A DNA stretch of 64,000 bases from Planctomycetaceae bacterium (GTDB taxonomy: Bacteria > Planctomycetota > Planctomycetia > Pirellulales > Pirellulaceae), in NCBI GenBank assembly GCA_024642205.1, contig JAHEBQ010000009.1, positions 62,001 to 126,000 on the forward strand, written 5' to 3'. Position 1 is the first letter of the stretch; every line of letters begins with the position of its first letter. The translations under genes were made by a program, and so were the position numbers. Below the pieces are notes generated by a model. That model ran no database searches. It saw only the letters and a program-made list of their open reading frames with translations, and was not told the DNA's origin. Below are positions 56,852 to 64,000 of the stretch, piece by piece.

Positions 56852-58411
56852 CTAGGGGAATACGCCGACGATGGTTTCATGCGAACGATCCACGTACGGA
56901 AGCTCCTCGGCGCGCTGCACTGGCACGTAAAGCGAATGACCTCGGTCTCGGTAAATGCACTTCCAACCGATCTCGCTGGCCAATTCGCCGTCGTTCTTTT
57001 CGAGTTCCTCGGCCAATCGCCTGGCCTGCGGCACCAGAATCGCGTGGGTGTCGTACTTGGCGAGTGTGTCGCGCCAGTTCTCTCCGGCATTGTAGAATTC
57101 ATTGTTTTCTTCCAACGCCGCGGGCGGGTACGCGACCTCGTAGCGACTATCGAAGCTGACCTTGACGTTCGGGTACAGGTTCCATTCAACAAATGCACCG
57201 GTCGAAAACGGAACAAACAGATTTCCCTGGAAATTCTGTTCTCGCAGGTAATCGACTGCGCCTGCGGGGTAGATGACATCGTTCAGCTTGGAGTATGTAT
57301 CATCCGTAGGGACCTGGAGTTTCCAGAATTTGACATTGATGGCGAAACCGATTGCCACCAGTCCAATCGCGATACCAACCACCGCGATTTGCGGTCGGTA
57401 CTTTCTGAACAAGCCTTCGATGGACAAACCGACGCCTGAAGCCTGGATCATGGGTGGCACAAAACAAGCCCAGGTCACCGCATAAAGCGAGCCATGACGG
57501 TAGTGTTTGGCAGCGAGATAGGCGGTCAACACCAACGCCAGTGATTCAAATAGAGACTCTTTGCCACGGCACCAGATACCGTATAACGCGATCAATACCG
57601 AGAACCCGTAAATGATGGGCAGCCGGATTTCCCAGATTGGCTGCCACTCCAGAATCAATGGGCGTTTCATACGAACCGCACGAACCAAATACGGGGTGTA
57701 GTCCCAGCCATACGGGTTCAAGTTGAGAAGTAACAGAGTCGCCATTCCGACGGCGATCAGGTGCCAGACTCGTTGAAGCGTCATGCCGATGGATTTTGTT
57801 TCCGACCAGGCCTCGATCAACCGGGCAAAACAATAAACGCCCAGGATACCCATTCCGGATACGACGCCTCCATGCATGTTTGCCCAAACCACAAAGATGG
57901 GCAGCCAGGCGGCGATCCACCAGCGCTTTCCCCTGCGATCCTGGTCCAACAAGAAAAACAGCAGAATCAGGAAGCAAAGCGTGAACAATTGCGCGCGGAT
58001 GTTATTGAATGCCATCCAGCCCCCAAGGTTCAAAGCAAAAGGTGCGAGGACCGCAAAAACGGCCAGGCTCGCACCGCGTCGCCTGGCGTAGACAAAACAA
58101 CCGACACAAACGAAGAAGGTCAGGATGTACTTGAGGACGATCAGTCCTGTTGAGCCCCAGCCTGACTTGACCGTCACAAAGTAAAGTACTGCCCCGGTCG
58201 CCCACTCGTGATGGACAACCGGCTCGATCGTGGGTGTGTAGGCAAACGCATCGCTGGTCGGCATCTGGCCTTCGTTTTCCATCTGCCGGTAAAGAGCCAT
58301 TTCATGGAACAGGTCCAAATCGACAATCATGTTTTTGGAGCCAACCGCCAGTACAGCGCCTAGCAATCCGAACCCGATGGCCCAAGCTAAAATTCGGGAA
58401 GACAAATTCAC
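56852..58411 (-). CDS. Polytopic membrane protein, glycosyltransferase-C-like
   Basis: The 519-residue product has about ten to twelve membrane spans in its first 370 residues and a soluble C-terminal part. The first extracytoplasmic loop contains IVDLDLFHEMALYRQMENEG, an acidic D-x-D pattern that occurs in GT-C glycosyltransferases and PMT-type enzymes; the later KVSFDSRYEV segment is a soluble part. The sequence is not close enough to a named family to assign a reaction. The start is GTG with GGAG seven bases upstream. It stands convergent with the M50 protease. Confidence 0.65.
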   Translation of the reverse strand: MNLSSRILAWAIGFGLLGAVLAVGSKNMIVDLDLFHEMALYRQMENEGQMPTSDAFAYTPTIEPVVHHEWATGAVLYFVTVKSGWGSTGLIVLKYILTFFVCVGCFVYARRRGASLAVFAVLAPFALNLGGWMAFNNIRAQLFTLCFLILLFFLLDQDRRGKRWWIAAWLPIFVVWANMHGGVVSGMGILGVYCFARLIEAWSETKSIGMTLQRVWHLIAVGMATLLLLNLNPYGWDYTPYLVRAVRMKRPLILEWQPIWEIRLPIIYGFSVLIALYGIWCRGKESLFESLALVLTAYLAAKHYRHGSLYAVTWACFVPPMIQASGVGLSIEGLFRKYRPQIAVVGIAIGLVAIGFAINVKFWKLQVPTDDTYSKLNDVIYPAGAVDYLREQNFQGNLFVPFSTGAFVEWNLYPNVKVSFDSRYEVAYPPAALEENNEFYNAGENWRDTLAKYDTHAILVPQARRLAEELEKNDGELASEIGWKCIYRDRGHSLYVPVQRAEELPYVDRSHETIVGVFP

Positions 58412-58568
58412 GTTCGACTCCGCATCACAACTTCCTGCCTGATGACTCGATCAGGACGGAATGATAGCAGACAAAAGCGTCAGGCCAGAATGCCGATTAT
58501 CGCCAACCCGGGATGCACTTGATGATTCGATGATTGCTGCCTGACCCGTTTTGACCGAAACCGGGCCG

Positions 58569-58802
58569 CTATTGATTGTCTGATGGTTCTTCATCGGTTG
58601 CAGGATCCTCATCCGCCAAAGAAGTCTCCGCCGCAGGAACCACCGGTTTTTCGTTCAGGCGTTGATTATACGTCCCCATGTCGCACCCGATCGACATCAG
58701 ACAGGCGCCAGCCAGAGCGGTCGAGCATAACAGCAACATCGGCCTGATACTTTCGTCTCGGCGAAAAGTCGATCTACATAGCGGTGGGTTCAGGCGTTTC
58801 AT
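58569..58802 (-). CDS. Small lipoprotein
   Basis: The 77-residue product has a basic start, a hydrophobic segment (MLLLCSTALAGACLMS) and then SIGC, which fits a lipobox with the cysteine near residue 40, followed by a short acidic, Glu/Asp/Pro-rich mature part. It is expected to be a lipid-anchored surface peptide; function unknown. Confidence 0.6.
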   Translation of the reverse strand: MKRLNPPLCRSTFRRDESIRPMLLLCSTALAGACLMSIGCDMGTYNQRLNEKPVVPAAETSLADEDPATDEEPSDNQ

Positions 58803-58985
58803 TACGGGTCCATTCGTATCAGGGATTGAGATTCAATCCAGCTAGTTTAACGCGCAATCGCGAATCGGCCGAGTGTCTCCTGGTCGAGACGGATTTGGGA
58901 AAGGATCCCGACCGGACGACAGGCTGGAGGTCGGCGACAGAAGAAGAACACAAGCGGTTCACCATCCTGGTATCCACGGCGTGCC

Positions 58986-59023
58986 AAAAAAAAAGCGTTG
59001 GCCCCATGTTGAGACCAACGCTT
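58986..59023 (-). terminator. Rho-independent terminator, minus strand
   Basis: AAGCGTTGG at 58993-59001 and CCAACGCTT at 59015-59023 form a nine-base stem with a 13-base loop. On the minus strand the stem is followed at once by nine U (A run 58986-58994 on the plus strand). It would end a minus-strand transcript coming from the structured locus or from the Mur ligase gene. Confidence 0.85.
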
Positions 59024-59190
59024 CGTGTTCCCTGGCACTGGGACGGCGAGCCATCCCAGTGCTCAGTTCAAGCTCAGCCGTGAGCACTTGCAGTAACGGT
59101 TGACCCAGAAACCATTGTTACGGCAAGCAAAATATGCTCTTCCCCCAGGAGGGAGGGTGGTGCAAGATTCCCGCGTTTCCAGCACCGTCG
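58986..59190 (-). ncRNA. Candidate structured RNA, minus strand
   Basis: Four stems lie in a row within about 200 bases: GGTGC/GCACC (59159-59163, 59182-59186), GTAACGGTT with AACC/GTTAC (59093-59101, 59110-59121), the perfect nine-base GCACTGGGA/TCCCAGTGC (59035-59043, 59054-59062) and the terminator at 58986-59023. A small frame on the minus strand, GTG 59185 to TGA 59063 (40 codons, containing a RAYFACRNNGF segment with several cysteines), overlaps the same stretch and is the alternative reading. No known RNA family (6S, SRP, RNase P, tmRNA) fits by eye. Confidence 0.4.
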
Positions 59191-59500
59191 ACTGAACTTT
59201 AAGGTGTTTTTTGACTCCAGATTTGAAACTAAATCATCGAAACGATTTGATTGACCGAATCCAGGTTTGCTCGATCAAGACAATTGTGGTTTCGTTACTC
59301 GATATCTGCTGCATCCGGCTGCTTCCATTTGTTATGGGAGTACGTTTACTGAACCATTCGATCTGCGGCAATGTCGATTTCGAAAAAGAAAAGGGAATCT
59401 CGTGAAAATGCTAGCCAAACCCAGTTGTTGTTTCTCAATGTTCCACAAGATTTCGCTAAACATTATCTGCTTGTCGCAATCCGCCGGTGCCAGCACCCGT

Positions 59501-61042
59501 TCAAAACCGGTAATCATCGATGTTGAAAATCTCCGGATTGCCTTTTGGTTTCTGGTTGTCCGGGGCCAATGTTGCGTGGTCATAGAGCCAGGCCTGGCAA
59601 ACATCGCGATCGGTAATCGTCCAATTGTGTTCGCCGATCAACGCGAATGGCCTTTCGCCACATCCGGTGACCAGCACCGAATCGCCCGGTTGAGCCTGCT
59701 GCAATGTCCACTCAATCGCCTGGAAGCGGTTGGGGATCAGCTGGGCATTTGCTGGATCATCGAAGCCGTCCAAAACCTGATGCGCTGGCTCGTAATCGAT
59801 TACCTGGTCAATCGAGGATCTCGTAATCACGGCTTGGTCCGCTGCTCGCTCAATGATTTCACCGATCCGACGTCGCTGCAATTCCGACTGGGCATCGTCA
59901 ACCGAGCAGATACACCAGATTTTGCCCGTCGTAACCTGACGTAACGAGGCAATGGCATTTGCCAACTGGCCGGTACTTCGCGCTGAGTCTATCCAGACCC
60001 CGAACGGCTGGCCGCACTCGACCCTTTCAAGTCGACCGGGGATGCGACCGGCAGACTCCAGGCCTTTGGCGATTGTGGAAAGGTCCAACCCGGAGGCCAG
60101 GCCCACAGCCATCGCGGTCAAGCAATTGTAGATATGTGGGTCACCAATGATGGAAGTCCGAATCGGAATCGAGTCGGAACCGGCAGTGATCATAAAGGTC
60201 TGTTCACCGCGTGATCGTTCAATCAGTCTCGCGGTAACGTCGGCTTCCTGTTTGATGCCAACCGTCAAAACAGGTTTGTCGATTTGATTGATCAGGAAAT
60301 GCGTGGTGGGATCATCTGCGTTGAGAACGGCCAGTCCAGTTGGTTTGAGTTGATCAAGCAAACGCATTTTCGCGCGGCGGTAATTCGCCTCCGAGCCATG
60401 AAAATTCAAGTGATTCTCGCGAATGTTGGTCAGCACGGCGATATCGAGTCCAACACCGGAAAGGCCGCGTTTGGCCAAGGCAATGCTTGGGATTTCAAGA
60501 ACGGCACACTCACAGTTGGCGATCACCATCTGGGTTAACTGTTCCGCCAGCCAGGGAGGATTGAAGTCCTGTTTGGGAACCGACTGGCGACCGGCGCCGC
60601 AGCTGACTTCGATCGAAGACACCAGTCCGGATTGCATCCCGGCGGCACGAAAGACACTAGAAATCAGGTGGCTGGTAACTGTTTTGCCATCCGTGCCGGA
60701 TACGCCAACGGTCGTTAGACGTTGGCTGGGATGGCCGGCCAGGGCCTGACAGATCTTTCCATACGCTTCGCGCGAATCCGCAACGACACATTGGGGCCGA
60801 TTGGTTGTGAGCAATCGTTCCGTGACGATGGCGGTGGCACCGCGACCGATGGCCTCCTGGGTGAAATCATGACCATCCTGTTCGGCGTCCATGATGGCAA
60901 CGAAAAGGTCATCTGCCTGACAATCATTCCACATTCCGCAGCAAGATCGGAAGTAGACTTCATCCGCGCCAATTAGTTTGGCGTCCGGAAGAATCTCCCG
61001 CAACCGAATTCCAAGATTCGTTTTGACCAGCTGGGTACTCAC
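59501..61042 (-). CDS. Mur ligase family protein, MurE-like, divergent
   Basis: The 513-residue product has the three-domain Mur ligase plan: a UDP-binding N-terminal part, the ATP-binding loop GVSGTDGKTVTSH near residue 118, a central domain with NHLNFHGSEANYRRAK (compare NHLDYHG in MurE), a nucleotide region (LNADDP) and a C-terminal domain. The C-terminal signatures of MurE are altered: DYAHTPDAL is replaced by DSARSTGQL, and the DNPR motif that selects diaminopimelate is not present. So it may use another amino acid or be a MurE paralogue. The start is GTG at 61042 with the strong ribosome-binding site AAGGAGG four bases before it; the earlier ATG at 61069 is rejected. Confidence 0.85.
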   Translation of the reverse strand: MSTQLVKTNLGIRLREILPDAKLIGADEVYFRSCCGMWNDCQADDLFVAIMDAEQDGHDFTQEAIGRGATAIVTERLLTTNRPQCVVADSREAYGKICQALAGHPSQRLTTVGVSGTDGKTVTSHLISSVFRAAGMQSGLVSSIEVSCGAGRQSVPKQDFNPPWLAEQLTQMVIANCECAVLEIPSIALAKRGLSGVGLDIAVLTNIRENHLNFHGSEANYRRAKMRLLDQLKPTGLAVLNADDPTTHFLINQIDKPVLTVGIKQEADVTARLIERSRGEQTFMITAGSDSIPIRTSIIGDPHIYNCLTAMAVGLASGLDLSTIAKGLESAGRIPGRLERVECGQPFGVWIDSARSTGQLANAIASLRQVTTGKIWCICSVDDAQSELQRRRIGEIIERAADQAVITRSSIDQVIDYEPAHQVLDGFDDPANAQLIPNRFQAIEWTLQQAQPGDSVLVTGCGERPFALIGEHNWTITDRDVCQAWLYDHATLAPDNQKPKGNPEIFNIDDYRF

Positions 61043-61679
61043 AAGGCCTCCTTGCCTGGCGAATGCCAAATTTATAGTTAGCGTCTCAAACTGGGGTTCT
61101 GCGTTGAATCCGGGTCCAGCTTGAACCCGGGCAAATCAACAGCAGAGCCATGTCGGCTTCCTGCCAACGTGGACGATTCTCTGCATCCGAAACTTTGAGT
61201 CAAGATTGATCGCGCGATCAACCTGACGAAAAGATCGGAGGTTAGCGGTGTCAATTTTGTCGATCCCGATTGACACGTCAAAAAACGCGGGCCCTGAGTC
61301 GTTTTGGCGGTTAAAATTATTCCTGCATCTGGACAAATCAACTGGAAACATGCGATGATTAGCTAGCAGCCAGCGGGCAGTGTAGGCGCCCGGGGAGCAG
61401 TCGATGCGAGGGGCTCAGGGATCTCGGTCTTTTCTGGTTTGACAGTTCATCGCCAACGGTCACGAAAGTCCGGAGTTTTGGTTGCCCTTACATCGCTGAG
61501 TCTTGAGACGAGGGTTTCGGTGGCAGCTAACGGATCAAACTCTACGAGCCCGAGGGTTCGATGTCGCCGCGGTGAATCCTGACAAGGACGGGGTTTTGTA
61601 ATTCCAGGCGTCGCGAGGTCATCGGTGGTTTGGCAAGTTTAATTAATCGTATCTCCAGTTTCCTTTCAAAAGCATCTCA
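61043..61679. other. Divergent intergenic region, no gene seen
   Basis: These 637 bases separate the Mur ligase gene from the helix-turn-helix/EIIA gene, transcribed in opposite directions. No reading frame in it has a family resemblance. A GAAAGTCCGGA stretch at 61464-61474 recalls part of RNase P RNA but the rest of that RNA is missing. Promoters for both flanking genes should lie here. Confidence 0.45.
61047..61053 (-). promoter_or_regulatory. Strong ribosome-binding site deciding the Mur ligase start
   Basis: CCTCCTT on the plus strand reads AAGGAGG on the minus strand, four bases before the GTG at 61042. It is the clearest Shine-Dalgarno sequence noted in the window. Confidence 0.7.
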
Positions 61680-62390
61680 ATGACAGACGAAGACTTTGAT
61701 GAAATGTCATTAGCGGCTTATCTCCACCTGACGCCGGAACAAGTCCGGAGGATGGCCGACCGGGATCGTTTGCCAGGACGACGAATTGGTGGAAAATGGC
61801 GATTCTCCCGTCCGGAGATCCATCAGTGGTTCGAGGAAAAAATCGGCCTGTCGGACGAGCAAGAGCTTTCGGCCGTCGAAAAGGTTCTTGATCGGCACAT
61901 GGAACCCAGTCTCGATGAAGCGATTCGAATTTCAGATCTGTTGACCATCGGAAACACGTATGTGCCGTTATTGGCCCGAACCAAAAATTCCGTGATTCAG
62001 AAGATTTGTGAGCAGACAGCCGCAACCGGAAATCTCTGGGATCCCGAGAAGATGGCCGAAGCATTGCTCAACCGCGAAGAGCTTCACCCAACTGCGCTGG
62101 GGAACGGGGTCGCATTACTTCATCCTCGCCGCCCATTACCTTCGATTATCGGTGACCCGTTTCTTGCGCTTGGCATAACTTCGTCGGGGATTCCGTTTGG
62201 GGGACCAAGGGGATGTTTGACGGATATTTTCTTTTTGATTGGGTCCACGGATGAATCCGTGCATTTAAGAGTGCTCGCCCGGTTGAGCCGCTTGATTCAA
62301 CAGCCTGACTTGTTGGATAATCTGCGGGGCGCCAAAACGCCGGCTGAGGCTTGGCAAGTCATTTCTGAAGCGGATGAAAAGCTGGAGTAG
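61680..62390 (+). CDS. Helix-turn-helix domain fused to a PTS EIIA domain
   Basis: The 236-residue product starts with an excisionase/MerR-like DNA-binding domain (LAAYLHLTPEQVRRMADRDRLPG with RRIGGKWRFSRPEIHQWF, residues 8-55) and ends with a PTS EIIA-2 (PtsN/fructose-type) domain (about 80-236): TALGNGVALLHPR carries the phosphorylatable histidine H148, and LGITSSGIPFG and LRVLARLSRLI follow. PtsN-type EIIA signals phosphorylation state; here the output would be DNA binding or, with only a winged excisionase fold, a protein contact. The combination occurs in planctomycetes and deltaproteobacteria-like genomes. No PTS genes are adjacent. Confidence 0.85.
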   Translation: MTDEDFDEMSLAAYLHLTPEQVRRMADRDRLPGRRIGGKWRFSRPEIHQWFEEKIGLSDEQELSAVEKVLDRHMEPSLDEAIRISDLLTIGNTYVPLLARTKNSVIQKICEQTAATGNLWDPEKMAEALLNREELHPTALGNGVALLHPRRPLPSIIGDPFLALGITSSGIPFGGPRGCLTDIFFLIGSTDESVHLRVLARLSRLIQQPDLLDNLRGAKTPAEAWQVISEADEKLE

Positions 62391-62467
62391 GGGTCAACAT
62401 GATATGGCAAACTGTTCAAACCCGGTTAACCGTGTGACTGGGTGGTCCCCAGCCCGCCCGAAACAAA

Positions 62468-63295
62468 ATGGATTTGACGATGAACGATCACAAAATTCTC
62501 CTGACGGGTGATTTTTGGCATCACGAATTTAAGGGAATCGTTTCGAGTTTTGACGTCCCGGTGACTTTGGTTCCGATCGAGAAAGTAGAATCCGTCAGTG
62601 ATTCGACTTTTGATTTAATCATCATTGCACAATCACGACGCAGCCAGTTTTTTGCCAGCGATGTAGAAAAAATCCAGGCGATTTTCGCCTTGACTCCGGT
62701 CGTTGGGTTGCTGGGAAGTTGGTGTGAAGGTGAGCCACGATCGGGGACGCCGTTTCCAGGTGTGAAACGGGTTTACTGGCATCAATGGAAAGGGCGGTAC
62801 GAAAGATTTGTCGATGAATTGGAGGATTCGGGAATCACGGGTTGGCACACGCCAAAGACGTTTTCCGTCGCCGACCAGATCTCAACGAATCATTGCCAGC
62901 CAATGCACTCCGGAGAGATTCAGTTCGTTGGCATCAGTGCCTGGTCGCGAACCCAGTATGAGATGGTTGCCGACGCCATCAGGCAGTTTGGCTGGGAACC
63001 CCGTTGGTTTGAGCGCGCGACCTGGGATGAAGAAGCGGCGCGTTCCATTTCCGCCATTTGCGTTGAAGCTGACTCGTGGTGCCCTGATCTGTTGAAACGA
63101 ATCAAGTGGATTCGTAATGAGATTCCCGAAGCGCCAATCGTATTGGTTTTGAGTTATCCGCGTGAATCCGAAATGAAAGAAATCCTGGCGACTGGCATCG
63201 CCGAAGTAGTTTCCAAGCCTTTCGAGTTGTGCGATTTGCGGTCAGCGATCCATCGTTCTACGGGAGCCAAGGCAGCGGCTGCGTTTGAGTCATGA
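62468..63295 (+). CDS. Unknown protein with receiver-like halves
   Basis: The 275-residue product appears to consist of two alpha/beta units of about 120-130 residues that resemble response-regulator receiver folds: KILLTGDFW, FDLIIIAQS and, in the second half, ISAICVEADSW followed by IVLVLSYPRE and VSKPFEL with the conserved Lys-Pro. The phospho-acceptor aspartate is not clear, so it may be a pseudo-receiver. It follows the HTH-EIIA gene by 77 bases and may share its transcript. No DNA-binding domain is present. Confidence 0.6.
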   Translation: MDLTMNDHKILLTGDFWHHEFKGIVSSFDVPVTLVPIEKVESVSDSTFDLIIIAQSRRSQFFASDVEKIQAIFALTPVVGLLGSWCEGEPRSGTPFPGVKRVYWHQWKGRYERFVDELEDSGITGWHTPKTFSVADQISTNHCQPMHSGEIQFVGISAWSRTQYEMVADAIRQFGWEPRWFERATWDEEAARSISAICVEADSWCPDLLKRIKWIRNEIPEAPIVLVLSYPRESEMKEILATGIAEVVSKPFELCDLRSAIHRSTGAKAAAAFES

Positions 63296-63408
63296 GCCTT
63301 GCTTCTGTCGGTGATTGGCAAATAGGTGATCGGCTCATAAGATTTGCGGTGAGGACCTCGCGACTAAATTGCCTGTGACTTCAAATCCGCAATCAAGCCA
63401 GATTTACC

Positions 63409-64000
63409 ATGAACCAACAACAAACGGACACTCGGCGCGCGCTCGCGTGCTGGTATTTGACCGGAGCGACTGCCAGCGGCAAGACGGGTGTCAGTCTTGA
63501 ACTGGCCAAACGTCTGGATGCTGAAATTGTCTCACTTGATTCGATGGCGATCTACCGCGGCATGGACATTGGGACCGCCAAGCCAGGCCCGTTTCAGCAA
63601 GCAGAGATTCCACATCACTTGATCGATATCATTGACCCGCCAGATTCGTTTAGCGTGTCGCAATATCGCGAAGCGGCACTGGAGTCGATTGAGCAGATTC
63701 GAGGACGCGGAAAACAGGTTCTGTTTGTCGGCGGAACAGCACTTTATCTCAAGGCCCTGTTGCGGGGCATGTTCCAGGGCCCCCCTGCCGACTGGGATTT
63801 TCGGAACGCGATCGAAGCCGAAATTACCGGAATGGGCGCCGAAATTTTGCACGAACGATTGCAAATGATTGATCCCGTTTCTGCTTACAGTCTTCATCCC
63901 AACGATCATCGTCGAATCATTCGGGCGCTTGAGGTTTACAAGTTGACCGGTAAACCAATCAGTCACTGGCAAATGCAGTTCGAGGAGGGAAACCCGCCGG
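63409..64000 (+). CDS. miaA: tRNA dimethylallyltransferase, 3' truncated by window end
   Basis: MiaA adds a dimethylallyl group to A37 of tRNAs that read codons starting with U. The gene begins at ATG 63409 and is still open at 64000, so only about 197 of the expected 310 or so residues are present. Signatures are clear: LTGATASGKTGVSLELAKRL (P-loop) near residue 18, DSMAIYRGMDIGTAKP, IPHHLIDIIDPP, FVGGTALYLKALLRGM and ND-HRRIIRALEVY. It is probably the last gene of this segment on the plus strand. Confidence 0.95.
   Translation, partial: MNQQQTDTRRALACWYLTGATASGKTGVSLELAKRLDAEIVSLDSMAIYRGMDIGTAKPGPFQQAEIPHHLIDIIDPPDSFSVSQYREAALESIEQIRGRGKQVLFVGGTALYLKALLRGMFQGPPADWDFRNAIEAEITGMGAEILHERLQMIDPVSAYSLHPNDHRRIIRALEVYKLTGKPISHWQMQFEEGNPP

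Larger units (their letters stand above)
58803..59500. other. Intergenic region of 698 bases with a structured RNA locus
   Basis: No conventional protein gene is evident. The right part (58986-59190) is rich in inverted repeats and is described separately; the rest (59190-59500) shows no motif I could assign. Confidence 0.5.

Noticed and set aside
59267-59944. Plus-strand frame of 225 codons
   Set aside because: Mostly antisense to the Mur ligase gene and without a recognisable domain.
61464-61474. GAAAGTCCGGA resembling part of RNase P RNA
   Set aside because: The other universally conserved parts, such as the pairing partner and the 3' half, were not found near it.

Overview
The window is a chromosomal segment of a planctomycete, most likely a member of the Pirellulales. 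The evidence is a PSCyt1/DUF1549/DUF1553 protein paired with a Tat-exported DUF1501 protein, a Minf_1886-family protein, many secreted or lipoprotein products, methanopterin-linked C1 genes (mch plus an ATP-grasp ligase) in a heterotroph-like background, OleC, and frequent GTG/TTG starts with weak Shine-Dalgarno sequences. The sequence looks mid-GC throughout. I see no insertion sequence, prophage, CRISPR array, rRNA or recognisable tRNA, so this reads as core genome and not a mobile island.

Layout. 1-9.6 kb: the 3' end of a PpiD/SurA-like gene, a ppx-ppk1 polyphosphate operon, a ROK sugar kinase and an NHL-repeat lipoprotein on the minus strand, then a divergent TsaC-LMW-phosphatase fusion followed by rpiB. 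9.9-15.1 kb: a secreted glycoside-hydrolase-like protein, a DUF418 membrane protein and a solute-binding lipoprotein. 15.7-22.2 kb: a long DEAD-box RNA helicase, a stand-alone LigD-type phosphoesterase domain, dusB, mch and an ATP-grasp ligase. 22.4-29.1 kb (minus): DUF1501, PSCyt1/LamG/PSD1 and OleC. 29.4-36.9 kb: a SEC-C/TPR protein, RicT/PSP1, Minf_1886, a small membrane protein translationally coupled to glycerate dehydrogenase, EboE and DUF423. 37.2-41.0 kb: a 1240-residue fusion of an M14 carboxypeptidase and a DPP-IV-type S9 peptidase. 41.0-43.6 kb (minus): a TadE/TadE/TadG cluster. 43.6-44.8 kb is gene-poor. 44.8-49.7 kb: dnaG, rpoD with a clear terminator, and a zinc-ribbon coiled-coil protein. 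49.9-58.8 kb: a membrane-anchored unknown, an EfpL/YeiP-type elongation factor, proC, selB, an M50 protease and a polytopic membrane protein. 58.8-64 kb: a small lipoprotein, a structured probable RNA with its own terminator, a divergent Mur ligase, a helix-turn-helix/EIIA fusion, an unknown receiver-like protein, and the 5' part of miaA, which runs off the window.

How the genes work together. Translation and RNA genes are spread along the window (TsaC, DusB, MiaA, EfpL, SelB, DEAD helicase). dnaG-rpoD is a reduced macromolecular-synthesis operon. The ppx-ppk1 overlap couples synthesis and breakdown of polyphosphate. mch and its ATP-grasp neighbour belong to the tetrahydromethanopterin formaldehyde-oxidation pathway, whose other genes lie outside. 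The most unusual items are the M14-S9B double peptidase, the TsaC fusion whose phosphatase loop carries the arginine-phosphatase signature, the structured RNA locus near 59.0-59.2 kb, and the Mur ligase lacking the usual MurE signatures. I did not see a convincing wholly new multigene system.
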